From positions 31,617,298 to 31,681,297 of the forward strand of contig OZ022353.1 in NCBI GenBank assembly GCA_963989245.1: a stretch of DNA of 64,000 nucleotides. The letters run 5' to 3'. The position numbers and the translations under genes were made by a program. Positions 22,783 to 33,212 of this stretch are shown one piece after another (position 1 is the first letter of the stretch; each line of letters begins with the position of its first letter). Source of the DNA: Nansenia antarctica. Lineage: Eukaryota > Chordata > Actinopteri > Argentiniformes > Microstomatidae. The notes under the pieces are model-generated. The model ran no database searches. It worked only from the letters and a program-made list of their open reading frames with translations, and was not told where the DNA came from.

Positions 22783-24558
22783 ATGGATCGCCCACCCCCG
22801 AAGCAATTTTTCCGCGACGCCTGCTGCTGCGATTTCCTGGCAGCAGACGACAAGCATGACTTCTGCCACCCTAACCCCCAACATTGGTCGCTGCCTCCCC
22901 TGCTCTCTCCTTACCGTCGCAAGGCAAGGCAGAAGGTCGCTGCCTCCCCTGCTCTCTCCTTACTGTCGCAAGGCAAGGCAGAAGGTCGCTGCCTCCCGTG
23001 CTCTCTCCTTACCGTCGCGAGGCAAGGCAGAAGGTCGCTGCCTCCCCTGCTCTCTCCTTACCGTCGCAAGGCAAGGCAGAAGGTCGCTGCCTCCCCTGCT
23101 CTCTCCTTACCGTCGCAAGGCAAGGCAGAAGGTCGCTGCCTCTCCTGCTCTCTCCTTACCGTCGCAAGGCAAGGCAGAAGGTCGCTGCCTCCCCTGCTCT
23201 CTCCTTACCGTCGCAAGGCAAGGCAGAAGGTCGCTGCCTCCCCTGCTCTCTCCTTACCGTCGCAAGGCAAGGCAGAAGGTCGCTGCCTCCCCTGCTCTCT
23301 CCTTACCGTCGCAAGGCAAGGCAGAAGGTCGCTGCCTCCCCTGCTCTCTCCTTACCGTCGCAAGGCAAGGCAGAAGGTCGCTGCCTCCCCTGCTCTCTCC
23401 TTACCGTCGCAAGGCAAGGCAGAAGGTCGCTGCCTCCCCTGCTCTCTCCTTACCGTCGCAAGGCAAGGCAGAAGGTCGCTGCCTCCCCTGCTCTCTCCTT
23501 ACCGTCGCAAGGCAAGGCAGAAGGTCGCTGCCTCCCCTGCTCTCTCCTTACCGTCGCAAGGCAAGGCAGAAGGTCGCTGCCTCCCCTGCTCTCTCCTTAC
23601 CGTCGCAAGGCAAGGCAGAAGGTCGCTGCCTCCCCTGCTCTGTCCTTACCATCGCAAGGCAAGGCAGAAGGTCGCTGCCTCCCCTGCTCTCTCCTTACCG
23701 TCGCAAGGCAAGGCAGAAGCTGCCTCCCCTGCTCTCTCCTTACCGTCGCAAGGCAAGGCAGAAGGTCGCTGCCTCCCCTGCTCTCTCCTTACCGTCGCAA
23801 GGCAAGGCAGAAGGTCGCTGCCTCCCCTGCTCTCTCCTTACCGTCGCAAGGCAAGGCAGAAGGTCGCTGCCTCCCCTGCTCTCTCCTTACCGTCGCAAGG
23901 CAAGGCAGAAGGTCGCTGCCTCCCCTGCTCTCTCCTTACCGTCGCAAGGCAAGGCAGAAGGTCGCTGCCTCCCCTGCTCTGTCCTTACCGTCGCAAGGCA
24001 AGGCAGAAGGTCGCTGCCTCCCCTGCTCTCTCCTTACCGTCGCAAGGCAAGGCAGAAGGTCGCTGCCTCCCCTGCTCTCTCCTTACCGTCGCAAGGCAAG
24101 GCAGAAGGTCGCTGCCTCCCCTGCTCTCTCCTTACCGTCGCAAGGCAAGGCAGAAGGTCGCTGCCTCCCCTGCTCTGTCCTTACCGTCGCAAGGCAAGGT
24201 TCAGGGAGAAGATCCCCCTGGCGGACGCAATCTTGGGCATGCTATCCGACGATGCGTCCGCACAGGTCCCAGAGCGGCGTTCTGGGCAGGCACCTGCCCA
24301 AGTAGGGACGGGCCCGCCCGCTCAGCTGGCCCTGGGTGGTCGGGGTCAGGGTCAGGGTCAGGGTCAGGGTCAGACAGCTCTGATGAGGGCGAGAGGCAGG
24401 TAGAGGCTCACGAGCTCCCCGCCCTCGCCCCCCCATCACTCCACCAAGACTTCCAGGGCCTCCTGGAAGCTGCGGCAGGTGTTTTGGGGATTCCCCGTCC
24501 CGCCTCTCCTTCCCCAACGACTACGTCCTTCTGGGACAATGTAAATTGCACAAGATGA
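22783..24558 (+). other. 591-codon open frame made mostly of minisatellite; coding status doubtful
   Basis: The frame starts MDRPPPKQFFRDACCC, passes through the 49-bp array (Ser/Pro/Leu and Arg/Lys-rich repeats), and ends with a non-repeat tail containing a (GGGTCA)n-encoded SGSGSGSGSDSSDEGE stretch and HQDFQGLLEAAAGVLGI. The other two forward frames are also open across the array, so openness is not evidence of selection. About 60 bp after the stop, an AATACAAATCTAATCTAATC tail resembles a retroposon 3' end, so the block may be the remains of a retroelement ORF. Confidence 0.3.
22890..24196. repeat. 49-bp minisatellite, about 26 copies
   Basis: Unit: GCAAGGCAAGGCAGAAGGTC then GCTGCCTCCCCTGCTCTCTC then CTTACCGTC. 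Copies are nearly identical; one near 23715 lacks 4 bp and a few carry single changes (CTGTC, CATCG, CCCGTG). Because 49 is not a multiple of three, the phase advances by one each copy and a three-copy (147-bp) super-period encodes the same 49-residue peptide in every forward frame. Confidence 0.95.
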
Positions 24559-24693
24559 ATTTGTGTTGGATAAAACTAATTTTTTACTTTTTATGTTTTT
24601 ATATGTTTTTATATGTTCATTGTGTTTGGGACAATACAAATCTAATCTAATCTAATCAAATCATTGGTGTATGAAATGTTGTTTTTTCATTTG

Positions 24694-24896
24694 ATTTGAA
24701 GGTGGTTTGTGATGAGAACGGCTCCAAGGGCTATGGCTTTGTGGACTTTGAGGGCCGAGAGGCAGCTGGAAGAGCCATCGACTGGCTGAACGGCACGCTG
24801 CTCAATGACAAGGAAGTGTTCGTCGGACGCTTCAAATCTCGTCAAGAACCAGAGGAGAAGAAGAGAGGAGAGCGCGAGTGTCACACCTTCAGGCTC
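24694..24896 (+). pseudogene. Orphan exon of a cytoplasmic poly(A)-binding protein (RRM2)
   Basis: After TTTGATTTGAAG, an acceptor-like site, the frame encodes KVVCDENGSKGYGFVDFE, EAAGRAIDWLNGTLLND and KEVFVGRFKSR. This is the RNP1-containing half of RRM2 of PABPC1-type proteins. The start coincides with where I recall a PABPC intron (before VVCDENG). After FKSR the sequence departs from the family and stops at 24896. No neighbouring PABPC exons are present, so it is a captured or duplicated exon fragment. Function is unlikely. Confidence 0.75.
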
Positions 24897-24899
24897 TAA

Positions 24900-25724
24900 A
24901 GGTGGAGCACAATGAGGGAGACCGAGACCAGAGTGGGGAAAAAGATTTAACAAAAATATGTATTTCTTAACTCATGATCAACGTAAATTAAATGAAGTGT
25001 GTCAATCAGTATATCAGTGGTGTGTGTATGTATGGATGAGTGGAATATGTAGTGAAAGCCATGTTGTCAGTGTAAACCTAAAATGCCACAAAAAGCCACA
25101 AACAAAACAGAAGGGTGAGCGTGGAGAGCAAGGGTTTTTGTCTGCAGCAACTGGAGCCACCAAAGGCAACTAGCATACCTGACATCTCCCCCCACAGAAT
25201 CCCAACCCGCCAACACAACCCAAACAGGTAACCTTAGAACCTATAAAACAAAAAATATATCCATCCCCATATACCCTACCAAGTCCCCTGTTCTACGAAT
25301 CAGTATCCAGCCCCGCCCATAAATATATGTAACCCAAAATTATAAACAAAGCAGGCTACTAAAACCAAAACCACTATAGAAGGAAAACGTTATGAAAAAC
25401 TGAAAAACATACCCAACAGGCCCACCCAAGAAAGCACCAACAGGCCCCGGCAACCCCCTCCATCCCATCCCATTCTGTTCTAGATTTTAAGTAAAATGCA
25501 CATAGTTCAACATATTCATGTAATGTAAGGATGAAGATTGATTGATTAATATAGCATCATTTATAGATTCAAGATGGCTTTTTAACAGAACTTCCTACAT
25601 GTTTGCCTCATTGTAAGATCTCTTTCATTTTAGTCACATAATTATCATTGACTCACATTCAGTAATTGTGTTGAAAATGTATCATCGTAAAGGGATGGTA
25701 AAATAAAGAACAAGAATACATGAT
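24900..25724. other. No gene seen
   Basis: Between the PABPC fragment and the 3' end of the first her4 gene: A/C-rich plain sequence, no accepted ORF or repeat boundary. Confidence 0.45.
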
Positions 25725-25744
25725 TTCATTTGATTGTTTTTCAA

Positions 25745-26878
25745 TTTATTGCAATTGACTCAATGAATCACATCATGGACTTGAACACCTTAACATAAGA
25801 TGAATGATTCCAGCCAAGACACATGACACAAGATACACATTTACTGTCTTTATAAAAGATAAAGGTTTAAAACAAACATTTTAGAATGTGTCATGAGTGC
25901 AAATTATCTCTCACTCATAGCATACACAGTATGCAGTTTGCAAGTTAAGAAATGATTTCCCCCCCCCCCCCCTCAAATTCATCATAATATAAAATGAACA
26001 GTTTGATCTTAAAACAGATCAGTTAAAAGTTTGTGACAGAGTGATAATAACAGGTATGATACCCAGTGTGGCTATCATACAGTACCTGTTATCACGTCTC
26101 TCAAATACAGAGAACAACACACTGAGTATAGGATATATAGGATATGTATTTAACAACTGTCTAATATTTAGGCTATAAAAGATACACAGACTCTGTCTAA
26201 AGTAAACCAGAGTTTCACATTAAGAGAAAACAGTTCTCTCCCTTCTGCAATGTCCATGATGTTTTCACAGAAAAAAATAGCTAATTGCAGAAATGGTCAA
26301 CATTTGTATCTTAAACCAGATCAGTTAAAACGTCATCCCATTGTGATGATAACAGGTATAATACCCAGTGTGGGTAGATCCTCCTGGAGAAACAGCGATG
26401 TTAGAACTCAAGCTGGCTCAAGTCAGGCATCCATTATAAAGGATGCTCAATATGAGGTCAATATGACCAAAACAAGATATACCACCAAATATACTTTTCA
26501 CTCAAGTATTGATCTTGAAACAGATCAATAATAAAATCACATAAGTATTAAGGTTATAATTCCCATTATGGGTAGCAAGTCCTGATAGGACTATTAGAGC
26601 TATTGATCGTGTTGATCTTTAACCATGTAAACACATGATAAACAAAAATATTATTAGCCAAGATAGAGGTTGTAATTCCTATTCTATGATATCCACTACA
26701 AAAATGTAGTGTTGATAAATGCAATAATTTTCATAGAAAAAGTTGCAGTTCTTTCAAACACTCCTGCATAAACAGAAGTGGAGGAAGATTTCTTCCTATT
26801 CTCATTACAATCTCTGACTGTATTAGACCAACATGGTCAATGTGTTTGTCTGAGAGTGGATCTCCAGTCTGTAGGACT
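25745..26878 (-). promoter_or_regulatory. 3' UTR of her4-like gene A with recurrent hairpins
   Basis: Minus-strand 3' UTR from the stop at 26879 to an AATAAA at 25750..25745. The polyadenylation context (GACTCATTGAGT... or similar, then AATAAA) matches that of the other two her4 copies (39010..39015 and 43264..43269), which supports homologous 3' ends. It contains several copies of a CCCA...TGGG / GGTATNATACC hairpin element (26041..26095, 26345..26376, 26550..26576). Confidence 0.6.
26041..26095. repeat. 55-bp imperfect palindrome in the her4-A 3' UTR
   Basis: GTGATAATAACAGGTATGAT at the left pairs with the right arm ...CAGTACCTGTTATCAC; arms of about 25 bp surround a loop of a few bases near CCCAGTGTGG. 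In RNA of the minus-strand transcript it would form a strong stem-loop. Confidence 0.8.
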
Positions 26879-27494
26879 CTACCAAGGCCTCCAGAGGGCG
26901 CTGTTGACTGGACTCTTATCTTTACTGATGCTGGGCTGGGCTGGGGAGCTCAGCAGAGACAGGTCACTCTCCCTCCTGTTCTTATCAGAGGATGGCTGCA
27001 GGCTCTGGACGTGGCTCAGCAGTCTTCTCTGGGTCTGTGTCTTCACCTCATCCTTGGACAGGAAGTGCACCATCTCTTGGACACACCTGGAGTAACCATG
27101 ATTGGCAGCTGCTGAGCAGGAGGAGGAACTCACTGGCTTGTACTGCTGCTGTCGTCTCAGGTAGCAAACTGTCATCTCCAGGATGTCGGCTTTCTCCAGC
27201 TTGGAGTCAGACTGCTGGTTGAGGATCTCTGGACCCAGGAGGGACTTGAGCTGCTCAATGCTGCTGTTGATACGATCTCTGCGTAACTTTTCCACCACTG
27301 GCTTTCTTAGCTGCAAAAAGAAAAGAGGAGTCATTAATAACTTATTCTGGCATATATCAACTGTCATTTCAATAGGTATTAGTTACTAAGTACAGATAGT
27401 TACATAGTGAATAATTGTAATTTCAATTTACCTTGTGGGACAGAGTCAGGTGCTCCTTAGGGTAGGTCATTGCTGAAGTGATTGTAGGTGCCAT
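26879..27494 (-). CDS. her4: her4-like bHLH-Orange repressor, copy A
   Basis: A Notch-target transcriptional repressor of the Hes5 group, acting in the nucleus and recruiting Groucho/TLE. Exon 1 is 27494..27432 (MAPTITSAMTYPKEHLTLSHK) and exon 2 is 27310..26879; the intron of 121 bp has GTAAAT...TTTTTGCAG and phase 0. The 164-residue product has the Hes-type basic region with its proline (LRKPVVEKLRRDRIN) and HLH at about 22-73 (KLEKADILEMTV). The Orange domain starts near 91 (HGYSRCVQEMVHFL), and WRPW ends the protein. The start is fixed by MAP-type first exons shared with neighbours. Coding, intron and promoter are nearly identical to copy C (41.8 kb). Zebrafish her4 is the closest family I know; exact orthology is not tested. 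Confidence 0.9.
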
Positions 27495-27561
27495 GGCTGG
27501 ATCTCTGTGCTGTGGAGGTCTCTGTGTCGAGAGAATCTGATTTCCACTGCCTTCATCCCTC

Positions 27562-27840
27562 CTATATATAGTCCTGAATCTACATATGAATGTGTGGGTC
27601 TTGGTCTTGTTGGAGTTTCTCACAGTCTGTAGCCAATGGGTGAGCTTGAAGAGAACAATGGTCATGTCTCAGGGGAGCAGGTGCAGGGGTGGGGGGTGAC
27701 GGGGAGAGACCCACAGAGCGCTGTGTGGATCTGGGAAAGAGGTGACCCTGTAAAGAGAGCAGATCTGCTGCCTGATGTCGGGATAAATGACGCTGACAAA
27801 GCACACGCTCATCATCACAGCATACACGTGTGACAGTAGT
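27562..27840 (-). promoter_or_regulatory. her4-A promoter: TATA, RBPJ, inverted CCAAT, SOX, palindrome, E-box
   Basis: Read towards the gene: CACGTG (27830..27825), a 24-bp near-palindrome centred on AGCGCT (27731..27708), AACAATG on the plus strand = CATTGTT (27660..27654), ATTGG, the RBPJ site TGTGAGAAA (27624..27616, matching YGTGRGAAM), and CTATATATAG (27571..27562). All elements recur at the same relative places in copies B and C. The CACGTG site suggests Her autorepression (inference). Confidence 0.7.
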
Positions 27841-28019
27841 TGTGTTTCCATAAAAGTTGAAGTGACATTGATCAAAATCAGGCAATATAGCATAGTGCTA
27901 GTAAGACTTGATTCCTATGAGATGGAGATACTGTGTTAGGAGTCTTTGCAGCTCTGAGGCATCTCTGATACATCATACTGATCTCTTGTCTGTCTGTCCG
28001 TCTATCTACCTGCCTGCAT

Positions 28020-28200
28020 GTCTGTGCCTCTGTCCGTATGCCTGTCCCTCTGTCCGTCTGTCTATCTGACTGTCTGCCTTCCTGCCTGCCTGTCTCTCTG
28101 TTCGTCCGTCTGTCTGCTTGCCTGCCTGCCTGTCCGTCTGCCTCCCTGCCTGCCTGCCTGCCTGCCTGCCTGTACGTCTGTCTGTCTGTCTGTCTAAAGT
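28020..28200. repeat. CTGT/CTGC microsatellite
   Basis: Degenerate tetranucleotide repeat of about 180 bp upstream of her4-A, between promoter and distal module. Confidence 0.9.
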
Positions 28201-28351
28201 TTCATGTTACCCAGACCCCCAGCAGCAGCAGCACACTTCTCTCCTCTGAGCTCCCACAGCTGCCTGGCTCCCTCGCTGAGCGTGCCCCAGTCACACGCCC
28301 CCTCTCCCCCCTCCTCCTCTCTCTGGAGCTGGGAGCCACAGGGACACACGG

Positions 28352-28404
28352 CTTCCCACACTTCTGTATGCAGCCTGCTCAGCCCCTCACACAACAGAAG
28401 TGTG
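28352..28404. promoter_or_regulatory. Candidate distal SOX-RBPJ module 1
   Basis: CTTCCCACAC (28352..28361, reverse of GTGTGGGAAG) and, 35 bp on, ACAACAGAAGTGTGTC (28391..28406), the reverse of a GRCACACTTCTGTTGT block. The layout is shared with modules at 39.6, 40.4, 52.7, 56.4 and 59.0 kb. It lies about 860 bp upstream of her4-A and 890 bp upstream of the divergent gene. Confidence 0.5.
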
Positions 28405-28499
28405 TCTGCTCCCACACAGCCTTTCAGACTGTTCCCATGCAGGGATAGTGGCTGGTTTATGGGCCAGTGTAACGTTAGCACCCACAGGCTAACCATCTG

Positions 28500-28980
28500 G
28501 GCCAGTGATAATAACTCACTTCAGGGAGAGATACTTGGGGAAAGAACAAACTAAATGAAATATCCTAATTTCTTAAAAGTTTATTTTCTACTGGTAAAAA
28601 TCATTATCAAAAATCTCATAGCTTTCTGACAAAATAAAATAAAATAGTGTAAATGTCATGTATATCATTGACAATTGTTGGGGTATTGTAAATAATGTTA
28701 GCTAAATCAAAGCATGACTAAACATATTAGACTGTTAAATGACAACATGATATTTGTCATTTACATATTTTCTTTATGCAGTTGCTGTAATAGTTGGCTG
28801 TCTACAGATGTCTAACAGATCATTCAACGTTATATAATATCATATTGTTTAGGAGCATATGTTATTTATTTATGTTAGTTCTTTATTATTTATGTGATAA
28901 ATGCCATAGAAGCTTTGAAGCATACTTGAGACTAGATACTTTTCATTCTAGCAGATGAGTCAGAGCAAATTCACTGTCTG
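28500..28980. other. AT-rich spacer between divergent her promoters
   Basis: No ORF or repeat boundary recognised between the distal module and the promoter of the 29.3-kb gene. Confidence 0.45.
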
Positions 28981-29026
28981 TCTCAACTTGACGATGGGAA
29001 CATGATTCTTCCACACAAGCGCAGAC

Positions 29027-29200
29027 ACGTTCCCAGGGACTGACTTGGCCCGACCTCGTTGGCATATGGCCTAAAGAACAACATCCCACCTGTCTGGTGA
29101 GGAGATGGCTAATATATTCCCCCAGACTATTGTCCCAAGCTAGGAGCCCTCTGATTGGCTACAGAGCGTGAGACAGCGCATGAGGGAATGAATAAATAGA
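29027..29200 (+). promoter_or_regulatory. her-type promoter of the divergent HLH-Orange gene
   Basis: ACGTTCCCAGG at 29027..29037 is identical to an 11-mer in the her15 promoters (50169..50179). ATTGGCTACAGA followed by GTGAGA (29154..29173) matches the her4 proximal promoter, where ATTGGCTACAGAC is followed by TGTGAGAAA. Here the RBPJ core has drifted to CGTGAGACA. AATAAATAG (29191..29199) sits in the TATA position. This marks the gene as a her paralogue still embedded in Notch-type control. Confidence 0.55.
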
Positions 29201-29296
29201 GTGTTGACACACCAGAAACGATACTCTGAACACACTCCAAGACCTTCAGCAGCACAGGAGGAGCGATCAACACAAACTCAAGACCAAAATCAGAAA

Positions 29297-29827
29297 ATGT
29301 CAGCCTACTTGGATCTTGCTCTTCAGGACAGCATCAAGGAGCAGCAGTTTAGGTAAGCTCATGTTACATTGTAGTGAAATACTCCAGACCTGTACAGTAC
29401 ATACAGTAACTGTGGCAGTGATAGACAGTCAAGTCTGTGAAAGATTGATAGATCTAGATAAGTACTTTATTGATCCCTGAGGGGAAATTCAGCCGTTGCA
29501 GCTGCTCAGACCACAAACGACAACAACAAAATAAAGTGATTATTGAATTGAGACGAGATGTTAACGACGTGTCTTGGTTTTCCTCTCAGGTGTAAACTCA
29601 ACATGTTGGAGAGGAAGTGCTTCAGTGGTGTGGAGAAGCTGAAGACTGTGATAGGAGAACATCTCCACACCGGGATCCCTACGGCAGACCTCTTGGAGAA
29701 GGCTGTGTCCTTTTTCACACTGAGAAAGGCCTTGCTGTCACACAACGGCTACTCTAAATGTTCCAGGGACATCCTGCGTCTGTTCCCCGCTTCTGAGGAG
29801 GACCTGGCACCACTGTGTCTCCAATAA
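29297..29827 (+). CDS. Divergent HLH-Orange protein of the hes5 cluster, no basic region or WRPW
   Basis: Exon 1 is 29297..29352 (MSAYLDLALQDSIKEQQF plus a split codon), donor AG|GTAAGC; exon 2 is 29590..29827 after CTCTCAG. The product is 97 residues. It aligns with Her proteins: CFSGVEKLKTVIGEH matches IN(S)SIEQLKSLLGPE of helix 1, ADLLEKAVSFF matches ADILEMTVCYL of helix 2, and HNGYSKCSRDILRLF matches NHGYSRCVQEMVHFL of Orange. The position of the basic region reads LNMLERKC, lacking the RRDR core, and the protein ends APLCLQ without WRPW. The intron is near the family position but in phase 2. A TATA-like promoter, the intact frame and AATAAA at 30484..30489 argue for a live gene. By structure it should dimerise but not bind DNA or Groucho (inference). 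Confidence 0.7.
29446..29510 (-). repeat. Retroposon tail fragment in the intron
   Basis: AGTACTTTATTGATCCCTGA followed by GGGGAAATTCAG is a very common fish LINE/SINE 3' end, here reversed, inside the intron of the divergent gene. Confidence 0.6.
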
Positions 29828-30576
29828 TGACCTGGAAATGATGCTGAGACTCAAAGGTTGGAGGTCAGAGGTTACAGGTTACAGGACCTGCTGAAACAGA
29901 CTCTGGCCACAGTGCTTTCTCTTCTGTCACACTGAAGACACTGGATTGAAACTTGACTGAGGGATTTTTTTTTATTATGTGAAAAGGTCCTTCAAGATCT
30001 TTCAAATGCAGCCAACTTGTGTATAATTGTTAATATTATTGAAATGTTAAGTCTTGAACCTGAGAATGCATATCATGCATTGTTATAAGCAGTTATACTG
30101 CTTTAATCTTTCTCTGAGAAAGTCACATGAGGCACAATGTATGTTAATGTCAAGTCGCTGCCTGAAAAACCAGAGCAGGTTACTCTGACTGGACACCCCT
30201 GTCCCTGTCCCCTGTCCCCCTGTCCTCAGAGGTTTAATGACAGAGTGCTGGCCACTCACACAAGGGGTCAGTGCTGCACTCTCGACATTTTTAAAGATAT
30301 TGACATTGGTTCAGCCCACTTTTTTAGGGCAAGAGTCAATGTACTGTTTGAACCCTGCATATCCTTTATTTAAAGGGTAAATGTTATAATTTTGTTTATC
30401 AAAGTATTTTGTTTAGATTTTTCTGAATGATTAATGGTGTCACATGTATACCAACTTGCCTTAAATGTTTAATTCAAAGACTGAATAAATATTTTACGAT
30501 GAAATCCTTCTTGTCCTATTGTTATGTATTTAAACCTCACTAAGCAAACACTCCCATCCCCTCCCTTAGAGTCTAA

Positions 30577-31440
30577 GGCTGTGTTCAAAATGGCATACTA
30601 ACATACTACATACTCAATGAGTATATACTACACACTGCCTCCTAAATTCATAATAAGTATGCTTCTCAGTATCCCAGAATGCCTTTCGCATTGGCCAGCA
30701 GCAGGGATTTCAAACCTACATTGTTTTAGACCTCCATGGGCTAAACGCTGTTGTAATTCTGGCTCTACAAGTGTTAACATGTCATTTTATTAAGTTTTAA
30801 TATGTTTTCAGGAGAGAAAGTGGCCAGTTTATCAAAATAACCAGTTTATATATCTGATCTGATGTTTTTTTCACCACTTCAGTTCGCTAGCTACATTATC
30901 ATAGTTACCGTAGATACCTTTACTATTCGACAGAAACGTCGGAACTTAATAGCTAAGTTGTCAAATGATTTAGGGTCCAATTTCTTCAGCGAGCTAAAGT
31001 AACTAGCTTACTATATTGTTGTCTTAGCGGTTGGTAAAAGAACAGAATTAAAATAATTATATTATGAGCAATAACTTATAGTGCGGCTTGCTAAAGTAAG
31101 CACAATAAAAACCAACTTGTTCCTTCTGAAGCTACAATACAGGGACCATTCATGAACGTGTGTGTGTGTGTGTGTGTGTAAGACACAAATAAACTGGATT
31201 TTATGCATTTCAAGTGGCAGTTTGACGAGATTGAAGAGACGCGCAATGCATTTTGGGGGAGTTGAGTATGAATAGTATCCTCACGCCGCATACTCAGACA
31301 TTTTGGCGAATCTAGTATGCATACTACATTTCTTGAATACTCAAATGTTCTCATACTATGCAGTGAGAACACACTACATACTCAAATCTATGTCATATAT
31401 AGTATGAATAGTACGCTAGTATGCTATTCCGAACACAGCC
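30577..31440. mobile_element. Non-autonomous DNA transposon (GGCTGTGTTC ends)
   Basis: Left end GGCTGTGTTCAAAATGGCAT (30577) and right end ATGCTATTCCGAACACAGCC (31440) are inverted repeats, and ATACTACATACTCA words recur near both ends. There is no transposase. The target duplication is unclear. An internal 80-bp piece (about 30822..30900) is duplicated at 32161..32238. Confidence 0.75.
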
Positions 31441-31637
31441 ACAATTCCATCTCATCGGCTGCCCTTAGCATAAACGAAAGTGCAAACTATGTCAGTGTCT
31501 CCATAGTCAATCGATAAAACATTGTAGTGTAGTTTCGTGAAAATGTAACTGCTTATAATAGTGATAGAGGTGAAAAAGTGATAGAATTGGAGGTACTAAG
31601 AAGAGAGAGAAAATCACGCCTCACATGAATCCGTCCC

Positions 31638-31830
31638 TCCAGATGGTCAGCTCGGTTGATAGCGCACCACAGAGCCAGTAGCCGTCACTAATGGTCCATT
31701 CAAGGTCCCGAGGGGCTTTTGAGGTGCATTGATCACAGCACACAGGGCTCAGTGTGGGAAAGTCAGATCAGCTCTCTACTCACACGGGCTACCAGCCAGT
31801 AGACAGAGACCACATCTGCTTCATCTGGAC
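31638..31830. promoter_or_regulatory. Paralogous non-coding segment with RBPJ site (copy 1)
   Basis: About 190 bp matching 40888..41058: CCCTCCAGATGGTCA, GCCGTCACTAATGGTC, GGGGCTTTTGAGGTGCATTG, ATCACAGCACACAGG, the RBPJ site GTGTGGGAAA and a CTACTCACAC...CAGAGACCACATCTGC block. Copy 2 lies 0.8 kb upstream of her4-C. This copy probably belonged to her4-B before transposons separated them. Confidence 0.6.
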
Positions 31831-31869
31831 TTGAAGGACTTGAAAGTTGTTGAGGAATCCTCTCCAATA

Positions 31870-32330
31870 TCTTGATAAAGTACACAATGGATCAGTATTG
31901 TAGTGTTCTCCTCCAGAATTAATGTCAATTTACACTATTTACACCTTGCACAGTCTTGCACCTGTCATGCTGTTAACTGTGCTCCACTGTCCCAAACCAA
32001 TTCCTAACATGTTTACATGTCATGGCAATAAAGTCTTCTTTATCTGATTCTGATTCTGATTCTTATTCACACGTATTTGCCTATTGTATTATTGTGTCCT
32101 GATGTTTGCACTGTTGAGGAAAGCTTGCAAAGTAATGAATGAATGAATGGTCTTTATTGTGGCCAGTTTATCAAAATAACCAGTTTATATATCTGATCTG
32201 ATGTTTTTTCCCCCACTTCAGTTCGCTAGCTACATTATGCAGTAAGCATTTCATTGTACATTATATCATGTAGTGTATTTTCTGTGCATAATGATCAATA
32301 AAGTTTGACTTGACTTAATGTAACCTAACC
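31870..32330 (+). repeat. LINE 3' tails and duplicated MITE piece
   Basis: Plus-strand tail ending CATGGCAATAAAGTCTTCTT then (TGATTC)n at about 32045-32062, then a (GAAT)n/TCTTTATTG tail, then the 80-bp MITE copy at 32161..32238, then another AATAAAGTTTGACTTGACTT tail. No gene. Confidence 0.6.
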
Positions 32331-32339
32331 CTAACCCTA

Positions 32340-33204
32340 TTGAACTGGACTTGGACAGCAAAACATGCATGATTCAAGATTAAACAAAAAAAAATCTAAT
32401 ATGAAAACAATTATATATATAATAATAATATTCTGAAATTGTGCCAAAATGCAGCTGGTGATCCTCTACTTTGAAGCAAAATCCAAATAGTAATCCAGAT
32501 GGAATTATGTATCATTAAGTCTCACTCTTAAAACTATTGATTGTTGTGTATTATTACCCTTATATTTTCAATCCTTGTATTTTACTGCACTGTTGAGAGG
32601 TAACTCGTTAAAAACATTTAATTGTATCATATAACATTATTTCTGTCGCACCCCAAAACATCCCATCACTATTACGCTTAATCCATACATAGCTTTTCAG
32701 GTTACAGGGTAAATTGGGAGAAGAGTGAGTTGATGCCCTTATCAGACTTATCAGACAAAGTGGACCTACATTTTTTACGCACCACACCCTTATTGCATTA
32801 TTGCTAGATGAGAGCCTGGAAAGCTTATGAAAATTAACTGGGATTGTAAGATGCAACAGCTGAAACAGAATATTGACTTTTGGAATACATTGCCCATCTC
32901 TATGGTCGGTCATATCAATGCCATAATAATAATTGGCTAGGAAGGCTGGCTAGGAAGGCTGTTCCACAGGCGCTGCGCAGCCGAGCAGAAGGCTCGGTCC
33001 CCCAAGGTGTGGAGCCCGGTATTGGGGACCTGGAGGAGCAAGCTGTTTGAAGACCTGTGGGTGCGGGTGGAGGTTTATGGAGTGATGAGTTCTTGTAGAT
33101 AGGGAGGTGCGTGTCCGTTGATGCATTTGTGGGTGAGAAGCAGGACTTTTATCCAAGAAACATCTATGTAAGTATTGAATACACTAACCTTTTGGCGCAG
33201 TTGT
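32340..33204. other. Repeat-derived region, no intact gene
   Basis: A 200-bp GC-rich patch at about 32940-33150 (GGCTGTTCCACAGGCGCTGC and following) resembles widespread fish retroposon sequence. The rest is AT-rich. No frame was accepted. Confidence 0.4.
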
Positions 33205-33212
33205 CTGCCGAC

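Noticed and set aside
22890..24196. CRISPR-like regular array
   Set aside because: It is a head-to-tail 49-bp minisatellite without unique spacers, in a vertebrate genome.
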